From: Streptomyces sp. 840.1
GTDB taxonomy: Bacteria > Actinomycetota > Actinomycetes > Streptomycetales > Streptomycetaceae
Length of the DNA stretch: 64,000 nt
NCBI RefSeq assembly: GCF_003751445.1
Contig: NZ_RJUU01000001.1
Span: 749,001 to 813,000, forward strand
Reading direction: 5' to 3'
Shown: positions 25,024 to 33,222 of the stretch, piece after piece
Layout: each line of letters starts with the position of its first letter
Numbering within the stretch: position 1 is the stretch's first letter
The notes under the pieces: generated by a model
Told to the model about the DNA's origin: nothing
Databases searched by the model: none
The model's input: the letters and a program-made list of their open reading frames with translations, nothing else
Program-made: the position numbers and the translations under genes

Positions 25024-25105
25024 TTCCAGCATGTTTCTGAAATGACTTGCAGGGAAGGCGGGTTGAGGAACTCGTGATGCGTGGGCCACCCGCCGCCCCC
25101 GGTCG

Positions 25106-25400
25106 TCACTGGTCCCGGCGGTGCACCGCGAGCACCGTCACCACCGCTGCCACCAGCGCCCAGAGAGCGTAGACCGACCATGCCGGAGCGCTGCTTCCGC
25201 GTGCTCGCCAGGCGTTCCCACGCGCTGAACGGCAGGGTGTGCTGGAGCACCGCCGTCAGGTGGCGGCGCGAGCTGAGCACCATGGGGAGCAGGAGCAGCA
25301 CCACCACCACGCTGCGCCGGATGCTCGGCGCGCTGCGGCAGGACGGCCCCGGGCTCCGGGGGCCGGAGCGGGAGGCCTCGCCGCTGGTGTCACCGGGCTT
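25106..25400 (-). pseudogene. Frameshifted C-terminal remnant of a membrane (ABC-2 permease-like) protein
   Basis: One frame reads SIRRSVVVVLLLLPMVLSS...HTLPFSAWERLASTR (about 25340-25195), then the continuation is only sensible one frame over: GSSAPAWSVYALWALVAAVV...VLAVHRRDQ stop (25106). Joined, it resembles the last two helices of an actinobacterial ABC permease with the usual ...LWALVAAVVTVLAVHRRDx end. The shift lies near 25192-25200. No N-terminal part exists before the response-regulator gene at 25450. Either decayed gene or sequence error plus truncation. Confidence 0.45.
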
Positions 25401-25449
25401 CCCGGGCCCGGCCGGCGGCTGAGGCGTGGGGTCCGGGGCGTGGCTCCGG

Positions 25450-26061
25450 CTACAGCCAGCCCTTCTCCCGCGCCATCCGGACCGCCTCCGCGCGATTGCG
25501 CGCCGCCATCTTCTGGATCGCTGTCGAGAGGTAGTTGCGGACCGTCCCCTGCGACAGGTGCAGCACCGCCGCGATCTCCGCGTTGGTCGAGCCGTCCGCC
25601 GCCGTGCGCAGCACCTCGCGCTCCCGGTCGGTCAGCGGACTGGCCCCGTCCGCGAGGGCGGCGGCCGCCAGGGTCGGGTCGATGACGCGTTCGCCGGCGA
25701 GCACTCTGCGTACCGCCGCCGCGAGCTGGGAGGCCGGCGCGTCCTTCACCAGGAACGCGTCCGCGCCCGACTCCATCGCGCGGCGCAGGTAGCCGGGGCG
25801 GCCGAAGGTGGTGACGACGACGACCTTGACGCCCGGGAGTTCGCGGTGCAGTTCGGCCGCCGCGTCGATGCCCGTCATGCCGGGCATCTCGATGTCCAGG
25901 AGGGCGACGTCGACCCGGTGTTCCCGGGCCGCGGCCAACACCTCGTCGCCCCGGGCGACCTGTGCGACGACCTCGATGTCGGGTTCCAGACCGAGGAGCG
26001 CCGCCAGGGCCTCGCGCACCATTGACTGGTCCTCGGCGAGGAGGAGTCTGATCATGCTCAT
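25450..26061 (-). CDS. NarL/LuxR-type response regulator
   Basis: 203 aa. Receiver domain 1-120 with acidic pocket (E10, D11), phospho-acceptor D56 (LLDIEMPG), T84 (VVVVTTF) and K106 (LVKDAPAS). C-terminal LuxR HTH PLTDREREVLRTAADGSTNAEIAAVLHLSQGTVRNYLSTAIQKM. ATG 26061 overlaps the kinase stop as ATGA, so translation is coupled; MIRL at 26055 is an alternative start. The cognate kinase and an ABC exporter are encoded upstream in the same operon, a typical cell-envelope or lipid-stress detoxification module. Target promoters not known, likely its own operon. Confidence 0.92.
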   Translation of the reverse strand: MSMIRLLLAEDQSMVREALAALLGLEPDIEVVAQVARGDEVLAAAREHRVDVALLDIEMPGMTGIDAAAELHRELPGVKVVVVTTFGRPGYLRRAMESGADAFLVKDAPASQLAAAVRRVLAGERVIDPTLAAAALADGASPLTDREREVLRTAADGSTNAEIAAVLHLSQGTVRNYLSTAIQKMAARNRAEAVRMAREKGWL

Positions 26062-27236
26062 TCCGGGGATCCTAGGCCGGATTCGGCCGGCACGCTGAGG
26101 GTGATGGTGAAGCCCTTCCCGGAACGGGTGCCGGCGGTCCGGGTGGTCAGCGTCCCGTCGACCGTGGCGAGGCGCTCCGCGATGCCGGTGAGGCCGTTGC
26201 CCGGTGCCGTGCCCGAGGCGCCACGGCCGTCGTCGGCGACGGTGAGTTCGAGGACCCGGCCGTCCAGGGTCTGGCGCGGGGCGAGGGTCACCTCGCAGCT
26301 GCGGGCGCCGCTGTGGCGTACGACGTTGGTGACCGCTTCCCGCAACGCCCAGGCGAGCACCTCCTCCGCCTTCTCGGGGAGGTCCTCGGGCGGCTCGGCC
26401 GGGATGGCGGCGGCGATCCCGGCGGCGGCGAGGGCGGTCCTGGCACCGGCCAGTTCGCCGGGGAGGGTCGGGCGGCGGTAGCCGGTGACCGCGCTGCGGA
26501 CGTCCACCAGGGCCTGTCTGCTGACCTGTTCGATGTCCGCGACCTGGGCGGCGGCCTGCTCGGGGTGGCCGGGGAGCATGCGGCCGGCCAGCTCGCTCTT
26601 GAGGGTGATCAGCGAGAGGGAGTGGCCGAGCAGGTCGTGCAGGTCCCGGGCCAGGCGCAGCCGTTCCTCGTTGGCGGCGAGCTGGGCGACGGTGGCGCGG
26701 GCCTCGCGGAGCTGGATGGTGGTGAGGATCATCTGCCGGATGCCCGTCATCGAGAATCCGCCGAGCAGTGCCGGGAAGACCAGCGCCGTGATGATCTCGC
26801 GGGGGTGCTCGGCGGTGAGGCCGATACCTATCAGCACGGCCACGGACGCGGGGATCAGCCAGCGGGCGGCCCGCAGCGGCAGTGCCGCCCCCGCGGAGAC
26901 CGAGACGTACACGAACAGGACCAGCCACGGACTGCCGAGCGTCAGGGACAGCGTGACGGCGAGTGCGCCGAGGAAGGCGAGCACGATCCCGACCTGGACA
27001 GGCCCGAGCACTGTCGGGGAGGGACGGAAGACGAGGACCAGGTAGCAGCCGACGAAGACCACCAGTCCGAGGGTGCCGAGCGCGGTCACCCACGGGCTGT
27101 GGGCGCCGTCGGCGAGATCCTTGATCGGCGCGCTCATGAAGGCGAGCCAGACGCCGATCCACAGGCTCTTGACCATGATCTGCTTGCGGTCCCCCGGCGG
27201 GCGCCCGATACCCATGGACATCTCGTCCTCGTTCAC
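26058..27236 (-). CDS. NarL-family sensor histidine kinase
   Basis: 392 aa. Six or so N-terminal membrane helices (about residues 22-170, no large sensor domain), then HisKA_3 with phospho-accepting H200 in RLARDLHDLLGHSLSL, and a HATPase_c domain with TNVVRHSGA (N box) and DDGRGASGTAPGNGLTGIAER. Intramembrane-sensing kinases of this kind pair with ABC exporters. GTG 27236 overlaps the permease stop (GTGA). Signal unknown. Confidence 0.92.
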   Translation of the reverse strand: MNEDEMSMGIGRPPGDRKQIMVKSLWIGVWLAFMSAPIKDLADGAHSPWVTALGTLGLVVFVGCYLVLVFRPSPTVLGPVQVGIVLAFLGALAVTLSLTLGSPWLVLFVYVSVSAGAALPLRAARWLIPASVAVLIGIGLTAEHPREIITALVFPALLGGFSMTGIRQMILTTIQLREARATVAQLAANEERLRLARDLHDLLGHSLSLITLKSELAGRMLPGHPEQAAAQVADIEQVSRQALVDVRSAVTGYRRPTLPGELAGARTALAAAGIAAAIPAEPPEDLPEKAEEVLAWALREAVTNVVRHSGARSCEVTLAPRQTLDGRVLELTVADDGRGASGTAPGNGLTGIAERLATVDGTLTTRTAGTRSGKGFTITLSVPAESGLGSPE

Positions 27237-27973
27237 GCCTTCAAGGTGTCCTTCCGGTAGAGCCAGGCCGCACCGCCCGCGAAGAGAACGAAGTAGACGC
27301 AGAGGATGGCGATGTCCTTGGCCTGGGGCGCGCCGCCCATCTCGACGGACTGGCCGAGTGCAGCGTACGCGTGCGTGGGCAGCCACTCGGAGATGTTCTG
27401 GACCCACTGCGGGAAGGTCGAGCTCGGCATCCACAGGCCGCCGAGGATCGAGAGCACGAAGTAGATGATCATGGTGATCGGGCGGACCGCGTCACCGCTG
27501 GCGACGTAGCCGATGGCGACCCCGAGGGCGGCGAACACCAGTGATCCGGCCCAGATGACGCCGGTGAGGGCGAACCACTGCCACAGGTCGACGCGCACGT
27601 GCTTGACGGAGGCGGCGACGAGGAAGACGACCACGATGCAGGGCAGGGTGATCACGGCGGCGCTCGCGATCTTCGCCAGGATGTAGCCCCTGCTCGGCAG
27701 CGCGGTCAGCCGCAGCTGACGGACCCAGCCCTTCTCGCGCTCCTTGGCGATGCGCTCGCTGTTGCCCATCAGCACGGCGGTCAGCGCGCCGAAGGAGGCC
27801 ATGGAGACCATGAAGAAGGCCTGAAGGGTGAGGTCGGTGCCCGGCACCTTGTCGGTGGTGTTCTGCGTGCCGGAAATCAGCAGGTAGATCACCGACGGGT
27901 AGATGACCGAGAAGAACATGAACTTCTTGTTCCGCAGGGTGCGGGTCACTTCGAGCTTGATCAGCGTGTTCAT
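27233..27973 (-). CDS. ABC-2 type transporter permease
   Basis: 246 aa, six predicted membrane helices. N-terminal MNTLIKLEVTRTLRNKKFMFF is characteristic of ABC-2 permeases of antibiotic/lipid exporters, and PSSTFPQWVQNISEWLPTHAYAALGQSVE the late loop. ATG 27973 overlaps the ATPase stop by 4 nt. Partner of the ATPase immediately upstream. Confidence 0.92.
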   Translation of the reverse strand: MNTLIKLEVTRTLRNKKFMFFSVIYPSVIYLLISGTQNTTDKVPGTDLTLQAFFMVSMASFGALTAVLMGNSERIAKEREKGWVRQLRLTALPSRGYILAKIASAAVITLPCIVVVFLVAASVKHVRVDLWQWFALTGVIWAGSLVFAALGVAIGYVASGDAVRPITMIIYFVLSILGGLWMPSSTFPQWVQNISEWLPTHAYAALGQSVEMGGAPQAKDIAILCVYFVLFAGGAAWLYRKDTLKA

Positions 27974-28905
27974 CGGGTCCTGGCCTCCTCGGCCTCGGTG
28001 ATAGCGACGAAGGCCTGCTCCAGTCCGAGACCCGCGACTTCGAGCTCGCGCGGGTAGAGGCCGAGGCCGTAGACGGCGTGCACGGTCGCGTCGGCGTTGT
28101 GGGACTGGATGCGGACCCGGCGGCCGGTGACGTCGAGCGCGGAGAGGAAGGGCAGGGCGCGCAGCGCCTCTTCGTCGACCGGGCCCTCCAGCTCGAAGGA
28201 GATCCGGCGGGCGCCGGCCCTGGCCTTGATCTCGGCGGCGGTGCCGTCGGCGAGGATCCGGCCCTTGTGCAGGACCAGGACCCGGTCCGCGATGGCGTCG
28301 GCCTCTTCGAGGTAGTGGGTGGCGAACAGGACGGTCCGGCCCTGGTCGGCCTGCTCGCGCATGGTGGCCCAGAAGGCGTTGCGGGCGGTGACGTCCATCC
28401 CGGTGGTCGGCTCGTCGAGCACGATCAGGTCGTTGGCACCGGCGGTGGCGAGCGCGAAGCGTACGCGCTGCTCCTGGCCGCCGGAGAGCTTGTTGACCAT
28501 GCGGCCGGCGATCGAGGCGATGCCGGCCCGCGCCAGCACCTCGTCCACCGGGTAGGGCCTGGGGTGCAGATCACAGACGAGTCCGACCAGCTCCCCCACC
28601 GTGACCTCCTCCATCAGGCCGCCGGTCTGCAGCATCGCGCCGACCCGGCCGGCCGCGATGGCCGCCTGCGGGGTGGTGCCGAAGAGGCGGACCGTCCCGG
28701 AGTCGGCGGTGCGCAGGCCGAGGAGGAGGTCGAGCGCGGAGGACTTGCCCGCGCCGTTGGGGCCGAGGAGCGCCACGGTCTCGCCGGGGTGCAGGTCGAG
28801 CGTGAGCCCGTCCACGGCCCGTACGTCGCCGTACGCCTTGCTGACCTGGTCGAAGCTGACCACGGCGGTCTTCGCCTCGGTGGCTTCGGGAGCTGTCGTT
28901 GTCAT
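27970..28905 (-). CDS. ABC transporter ATP-binding protein (DrrA/CcmA-like)
   Basis: 311 aa. Walker A GPNGAGKSS, Q-loop LQTGGLMEEVTV, signature LSGGQEQRVRFALA, Walker B LIVLDEPTTGMD, and switch H in FATHYLEEAD. The C-terminal 80 residues (ISFELEGPVDEEALRALPFL) match DrrA-like extensions. Drives export with the permease; substrate unknown. The four-gene operon (ATPase, permease, kinase, regulator) has 4-nt overlaps throughout. Confidence 0.93.
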   Translation of the reverse strand: MTTTAPEATEAKTAVVSFDQVSKAYGDVRAVDGLTLDLHPGETVALLGPNGAGKSSALDLLLGLRTADSGTVRLFGTTPQAAIAAGRVGAMLQTGGLMEEVTVGELVGLVCDLHPRPYPVDEVLARAGIASIAGRMVNKLSGGQEQRVRFALATAGANDLIVLDEPTTGMDVTARNAFWATMREQADQGRTVLFATHYLEEADAIADRVLVLHKGRILADGTAAEIKARAGARRISFELEGPVDEEALRALPFLSALDVTGRRVRIQSHNADATVHAVYGLGLYPRELEVAGLGLEQAFVAITEAEEARTR

Positions 28906-29033
28906 GGGTCCAGCCTGGCGGAGCGGGGTGTGCGCCCGGCAGGGTCAGGGATCGTGAATCCGGGATGACATCTGTCATGCCCTACGTGTGACGGGCCCCG
29001 CGCTGCGCGGCTGCTGGGACCGTACGGACAGAC

Positions 29034-29073
29034 GGCGCCGCCCCCGGCCGGAGGTCCGGTCGGGGGCGGCGCC
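29034..29073 (-). terminator. Terminator after the VanW-like gene
   Basis: GGCGCCGCCCCCG pairs with CGGGGGCGGCGCC, with a further GCCGGA/TCCGGT inner stem (G-U). It lies 18 nt past the stop at 29091 on the minus strand. Confidence 0.65.
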
Positions 29074-29090
29074 GGGCGGGCCCGGCCGGG

Positions 29091-31238
29091 TCAGCCGTTG
29101 CCGTCGAGGTCGATCGTGACGGTCCGCTCGGCGGGGGTCTTGCCGACCAGCGCGCCCTTCATGGCGAAGGCCACGTCGTCCGCGCTGAGCTGGTGCTTCG
29201 TACCGTCACCCTTGGTGATCATGATGCCGTTGAAGACGCCTTCGCAGAGGGTGTCGATGGCCTTCTTGTCGTAGTAGTCGACGAGCTTGCCGTCGACCGC
29301 CTTCATCGAAAGGATCTTCGGCAAGGACTTGTCCGGTCCGAACTGGATCACCTTCGGGCCTGCCTTGATGGTGATCAGGCCGGACATCGCGGGCTCCGCG
29401 AAGGCCTTCATCGCCCGGTCCAGCTCCGCCTGGCCGACGGTGGGCTCGCGGGTGGTGACGGGCAGCTCGACGGTGGCCGACCGGCCCGTCTCGACCTGGG
29501 CTCGGTAGGCGTCGCGCACCGAGCCCACCGACTGGTTGGCGTCGAGCGCCTTGCCCGCCTTGCCGGGTACGGCGACGGCCTTGCCCGGTACGAACTTGAT
29601 CGTCCCGTTGCTGGCGGAGCCCGAGGCACCGGCCAGGTCGGTCAGCGCGACGCCGAGCTTCTCCTGGTCGACGGGGAGGACCGGGTCGATGTCACGCTTG
29701 CCGCCGAAGAGCGAGCCGATGACGGAGACCGGGTTGTAGTCGCTGCCTGCCGCGGCGCGCACGGTCGCCTGGCTGTCCAGGGAGAGTCCGGCCTTGTCCG
29801 GCGCGAGCTGCGTCTTCTTTCCGTCCACGCTCAGCTGGAGCGGAGCGGTCGCCCGCTTGCCGAGGGCGGCGTCCAGCTTCTCGACGCCGTCCTCCTTCGT
29901 GCCGCCGCCGATGTCGACGCCGAGGACGGTGGTGCCCTTGGGGACGTCCGAGTGGTTCATCAGCAGCCCGGCGCCGTACGCGACCCCGAGCACGCAGACG
30001 GCGGCCACGCAGAGCAGGACCAGCTTCGAACGGCCCTTCTTCGCCGGGGCCTTCGCCGCCGCGGGCTCCGCAGCGGTGCGGGCGGCGGGCTCGGGCGCCT
30101 GCGCGGCGAACCCTCCCGGGCCGGCCGGACCGGTGCCCATCGGGTTGTCCGGGATGCGCGGGGTGAGATCGGGGCCCTGGAACGGCGACTGGGGCCCAGC
30201 CGTGCGGTGCTCCGCCGGAACCACGGGGATGCCGCTGGTCAGGGTGTCGCCCGAGACGTTGTCACCCGAACCGGAGCCGGGGCCTGCGGCCGGGAACTGC
30301 GGCGTGAGCACCGCGGTGTCGTCGGACATCCGCGGCGGCACACCACCGGGGCCACCGGGTGCCTGCGGTCCGCCCGGTCCGGAGCCCGGCGGCGTGAAGG
30401 CCCCGGCGAAGGGGCCGGGCCCCTCGAGGTCCGGGGTGAGCGGGGAGGTGCCGCCGGCCGGTCCCGTGGTGGGCCCGGACGGGCCCGGCGTACGGATACC
30501 CAGGTTCGGCGTGGAGCGCGGTCCGCCGGGGCCGTCCGCCCCGGAGCCGGGTGCGCCCGGCTCGCCCGCGCGCTGCGGGCCGTCCGAGAAGTACGGCAGA
30601 TCGGCGCGCGGGGTACCGGCGGGCGGGGTGCCCCGGTCGCCCGCACCGCTCGCGGAGAAACCCGCACCGTTGGTACCGGCACCCGCACCGCTCGCGGAGA
30701 AGCCGGCACCGTTGGTGCCGCCGCCGACCGGCGGCTTGCCCGTCGCACCGTTCGCGGAGGTGTCCGCCGGGGCGCCCGCCGGGGGCTTGCGCGGCGCGAA
30801 CCAATCGCTGCCGCTCTTCTCCCTGGCCGGCTTCTCGGCTGCGGCTTCCGCCGCGGTGGACCCGGCTCCCGACTCGGGCCCCGGTGCGGCCGGGGTCCCC
30901 TTCGCGCCTTCGGACGCGGAGGCGCCCGGACGCGGGACGTTGCCGGTGCGCTCGTTGCCGGGCCCGCCGTCCGCGTCGCTCATGGGCGTACGCATGACAA
31001 CCGGCGGGATCGGACGCGAGCCGGGGATGTTGATCCGGATACGCGTCGTCAGCGTCGTCTCCGTCCTCGGCTCTTCCGGCTTGGACGGGTCCACAGGCTC
31101 CGGGGTCTCCTCCGGGGAATCCTGAGAGGGGTGCAGTGACGGATACTGGCGGGATCCGTACGGCGGCGTACCCGAGGGGTACGCGGCTCCCCCGCGGCCC
31201 TGGGGCCCGGAGGACGAACTGTCAGTTTCACGACTCAA
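29091..31238 (-). CDS. Membrane-anchored VanW-like protein (peptidoglycan-binding type) with long disordered N-terminus
   Basis: 715 aa. Residues 1 to about 400 are disordered, rich in Pro, Gly, Ala, Ser, and include an internal duplication GTNGAGFSASGAG. One membrane helix at about 405-425 (LVLLCVAAVCVLGVAYGAGLL), then an extracytoplasmic part with two VanW/PG_binding_4-like repeats (VLGVDIGGGTKEDGVEKLD...; DIDPVLPVDQEKLG...). Such proteins are linked to cell-wall biology; function unproven. The TTG at 31238 is chosen because GGGAGA lies 8 nt upstream and the upstream frame lacks coding character. Same strand as the mshB gene pair. Confidence 0.75.
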   Translation of the reverse strand: MSRETDSSSSGPQGRGGAAYPSGTPPYGSRQYPSLHPSQDSPEETPEPVDPSKPEEPRTETTLTTRIRINIPGSRPIPPVVMRTPMSDADGGPGNERTGNVPRPGASASEGAKGTPAAPGPESGAGSTAAEAAAEKPAREKSGSDWFAPRKPPAGAPADTSANGATGKPPVGGGTNGAGFSASGAGAGTNGAGFSASGAGDRGTPPAGTPRADLPYFSDGPQRAGEPGAPGSGADGPGGPRSTPNLGIRTPGPSGPTTGPAGGTSPLTPDLEGPGPFAGAFTPPGSGPGGPQAPGGPGGVPPRMSDDTAVLTPQFPAAGPGSGSGDNVSGDTLTSGIPVVPAEHRTAGPQSPFQGPDLTPRIPDNPMGTGPAGPGGFAAQAPEPAARTAAEPAAAKAPAKKGRSKLVLLCVAAVCVLGVAYGAGLLMNHSDVPKGTTVLGVDIGGGTKEDGVEKLDAALGKRATAPLQLSVDGKKTQLAPDKAGLSLDSQATVRAAAGSDYNPVSVIGSLFGGKRDIDPVLPVDQEKLGVALTDLAGASGSASNGTIKFVPGKAVAVPGKAGKALDANQSVGSVRDAYRAQVETGRSATVELPVTTREPTVGQAELDRAMKAFAEPAMSGLITIKAGPKVIQFGPDKSLPKILSMKAVDGKLVDYYDKKAIDTLCEGVFNGIMITKGDGTKHQLSADDVAFAMKGALVGKTPAERTVTIDLDGNG

Positions 31239-31413
31239 GGCAGGTTCTCCCGATTGGCTCCGCCGCCCGTACTTCCCCCATGCCGCAGGCCAGGGGACGG
31301 CTCGGCGCGCGAACCACCTTACTGGCCGCGGCCGACAGACACCCCGCGACCGGGGGAAACGACTGCGCACCCCCCGGACGGACAGGGGGCATTACGGGAT
31401 CGGACGTGGCACA

Positions 31414-31860
31414 TTACTTGCCAGGTCGGCCGCTGTCGGCACCCGGTTGGGGTGACCGCGACATGGTGGCACAGATCACAGCGAGGACCATCCCGCCCAG
31501 TACGAAGAGGGCCAGACCCAGTTCGTCACCGAAGACATAGTCCCCTTCCGGGCGCCCGCCCAGCAGAAATACGACCGAAATCAGCCAACCCGCAGCGGGT
31601 GCCACCGCGCCCGGCTGGGTGCCCATGAGGCGGCGGCCACCGTAGAAGAGTCCGGCGGACGCCAGCAGCGCCAGCAGCAACCCGCCCGGGAACCAAGCGG
31701 GTTGGACCAGCGCCCCGGCGATCCCCACCACCGCTCCGAGGACCGCGAGGCCCAGCAGGGCCGCGATCCGGCCGGGGTTGAGGGGCGCGGCCAGACCGGT
31801 GGCCGGAATGTCACGGGGAGGCGCGTTGGTCCGCGCGGCCCTCGGCCTGCTGCCGCTCAC
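31414..31860 (-). CDS. DUF6113-like membrane protein
   Basis: 148 aa with four predicted membrane helices (e.g. [73 protein letters not shown]). The GTG at 31860 overlaps the mshB stop (GTGA), so it is translationally coupled to mshB. This pairing with mshB is common in Streptomyces. Function unknown; a link to mycothiol is only positional. Confidence 0.8.
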   Translation of the reverse strand: MSGSRPRAARTNAPPRDIPATGLAAPLNPGRIAALLGLAVLGAVVGIAGALVQPAWFPGGLLLALLASAGLFYGGRRLMGTQPGAVAPAAGWLISVVFLLGGRPEGDYVFGDELGLALFVLGGMVLAVICATMSRSPQPGADSGRPGK

Positions 31861-32756
31861 TGGTCCGCTCCCGTCACACCGGCGAAGAGATCGTCTTCCC
31901 GGGCCCCCGGAGCGGCTACCGGGGTGCCGCTCACCAACTCGTAGTACTCGGTGGTGAGAACGGGCTGGCCGAGATCGTTCGAAAGGGCGAAGAAGGAGCC
32001 GCTCAGCGCGATCTGGGTGGCGTGCGCCCGCATCGCCGCGGCCTTGGCGGCCACGTGGGCGGCGCCGTCGATCTCGGTGGTGATCAGGGTGTCGTTCACC
32101 ACACCCGGCACGTCGTCGATCGCGGCGATGCCGGGGAAGGTGTCGGGGGCGGTGAGCCGGAGGTTCGCGAAGGCGTCCTCGGCGGTGGTGCGCGGCACCC
32201 GGTTCCAGTAGATCTTGGCGATGGTGTGCGGGGCGCCGGACTCCGCGCGGTAGGCGGGGTCGGCGGCCAGTTCTGCGGCGCGGGTCGCGACCCGGTGCGC
32301 CTGGATGTGGTCGGGGTGCCCGTAGCCCCCGTCGGGGTCGTAGGTGACCAGGACCTGGGGGCGGACGGAGCGGATGACGTCCACCAGGTACCCGGCGGCC
32401 TCGTCCACGTCGGCGGACCAGAAGGCGTTCGGGCGGTCGTTCTGCTCGGCGCCCATCATCCCGGAGTCGCGGAACCGGCCGGGGCCGCCGAGGAAGCGGT
32501 GGTCGGTGACCCCCAGCTCCTTCATGGCCGCCGCCAGTTCGCGCTGCCGCCAGGGCCCCAGGGCGTCGTCCCGGTCGGCCGCGAGGTGCGCGAGCGCGGG
32601 CGGGATGACCTCGCCCTCCTCGCCGAGCGTGCAGGTCACCAGCGTGACCAGGGCGCCGTCGGCGGCATACCTGGCCATGGTGGCGCCGTTGTTGATCGAC
32701 TCGTCGTCGGGGTGCGCGTGCACCAGGAGCAGACGCCGGGCGGGAAGGTCCGTCAT
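31857..32756 (-). CDS. mshB: Mycothiol deacetylase MshB
   Basis: 299 aa zinc deacetylase of the LmbE/PIG-L family removing acetate from GlcNAc-myo-inositol in mycothiol synthesis. The zinc site is H15, D18 in [10 protein letters not shown] and H in [11 protein letters not shown] (HPDH). The catalytic Asp is D17. Length fits MshB. A -10 box TAGGGT ends 7 nt before the ATG at 32756, so the message is probably leaderless. The membrane gene downstream overlaps. Cytoplasmic redox-buffer pathway. Confidence 0.93.
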   Translation of the reverse strand: MTDLPARRLLLVHAHPDDESINNGATMARYAADGALVTLVTCTLGEEGEVIPPALAHLAADRDDALGPWRQRELAAAMKELGVTDHRFLGGPGRFRDSGMMGAEQNDRPNAFWSADVDEAAGYLVDVIRSVRPQVLVTYDPDGGYGHPDHIQAHRVATRAAELAADPAYRAESGAPHTIAKIYWNRVPRTTAEDAFANLRLTAPDTFPGIAAIDDVPGVVNDTLITTEIDGAAHVAAKAAAMRAHATQIALSGSFFALSNDLGQPVLTTEYYELVSGTPVAAPGAREDDLFAGVTGADQ

Positions 32757-32763
32757 GGGTACC

Positions 32764-32769
32764 ACCCTA
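32764..32769 (-). promoter_or_regulatory. -10 box of leaderless mshB
   Basis: TAGGGT on the minus strand, 7 nt before the mshB ATG; no ribosome binding site precedes that ATG. Confidence 0.6.
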
Positions 32770-32863
32770 CGAGCCGGCCGGCCCGATGGCCGACGGCGCC
32801 CGCGCACCGGGCGCCGGCGAACCGCGGACGCCGGTCACTGTCACAGGCGCACGCCTGCCGCTG

Positions 32864-33058
32864 TCAGAACTTCAGCCCTCCGATCATGCCCGCCACGTTC
32901 GTCGTCACCTCGGAGATCGTGGGCGCGATGGACGAGCTGGCGAGATAGAAACCGAGCAGCATGCAGACCACCGCATGTCCGCCCTTCAGTCCGGACTTCC
33001 GGACCAGCAGGAAGACGACGATCGCCAGCAGCACCACCGCCGAAATCGAGAGTGCCAC
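32864..33058 (-). CDS. Small membrane protein (64 aa)
   Basis: GTG 33058 with GAGGTGAACC upstream. Two hydrophobic helices: LSISAVVLLAIVVFLLV (residues 3-19) and AVVCMLLGFYLASSSIAP (about 29-46), with the linker RKSGLKGGH. Similar small proteins recur in Streptomyces (SpdB-like in layout) but I do not recognise a named family. Divergent from the peptidase gene. Confidence 0.7.
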   Translation of the reverse strand: MALSISAVVLLAIVVFLLVRKSGLKGGHAVVCMLLGFYLASSSIAPTISEVTTNVAGMIGGLKF

Positions 33059-33210
33059 GGCGGTTCACCTCCATCAGTACGGTCGGGACGGGCAGCACGC
33101 ATGGAGCCAGCAGGTTCATACCCACCGAGCGCTACGGATCATAACTATCCGTGGCAAGGCATTGATCGGGGCACAGCAGCACGAGGGGCGCACGGGCCGG
33201 GGGCGGCCGA

Positions 33211-33216
33211 TAGGTT
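33211..33216 (+). promoter_or_regulatory. -10 box of leaderless S9 peptidase gene
   Basis: TAGGTT ends 6 nt before the ATG at 33223; no Shine-Dalgarno sequence is present before that ATG. Confidence 0.6.
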
Positions 33217-33222
33217 CGGCAC

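Noticed and set aside
25005..25310. 101-aa minus ORF as an intact gene
   Set aside because: After HTLPFSAWERLASTR its frame runs into Gly-rich non-coding-like sequence and overlaps the amylase promoter; the permease homology continues in the other frame, so a remnant is more likely.
26058..27434. Extended start for the histidine kinase at 27434
   Set aside because: The extra N-terminus is Arg-rich and overlaps the permease gene by 200 nt; GTG 27236 gives the usual GTGA overlap.
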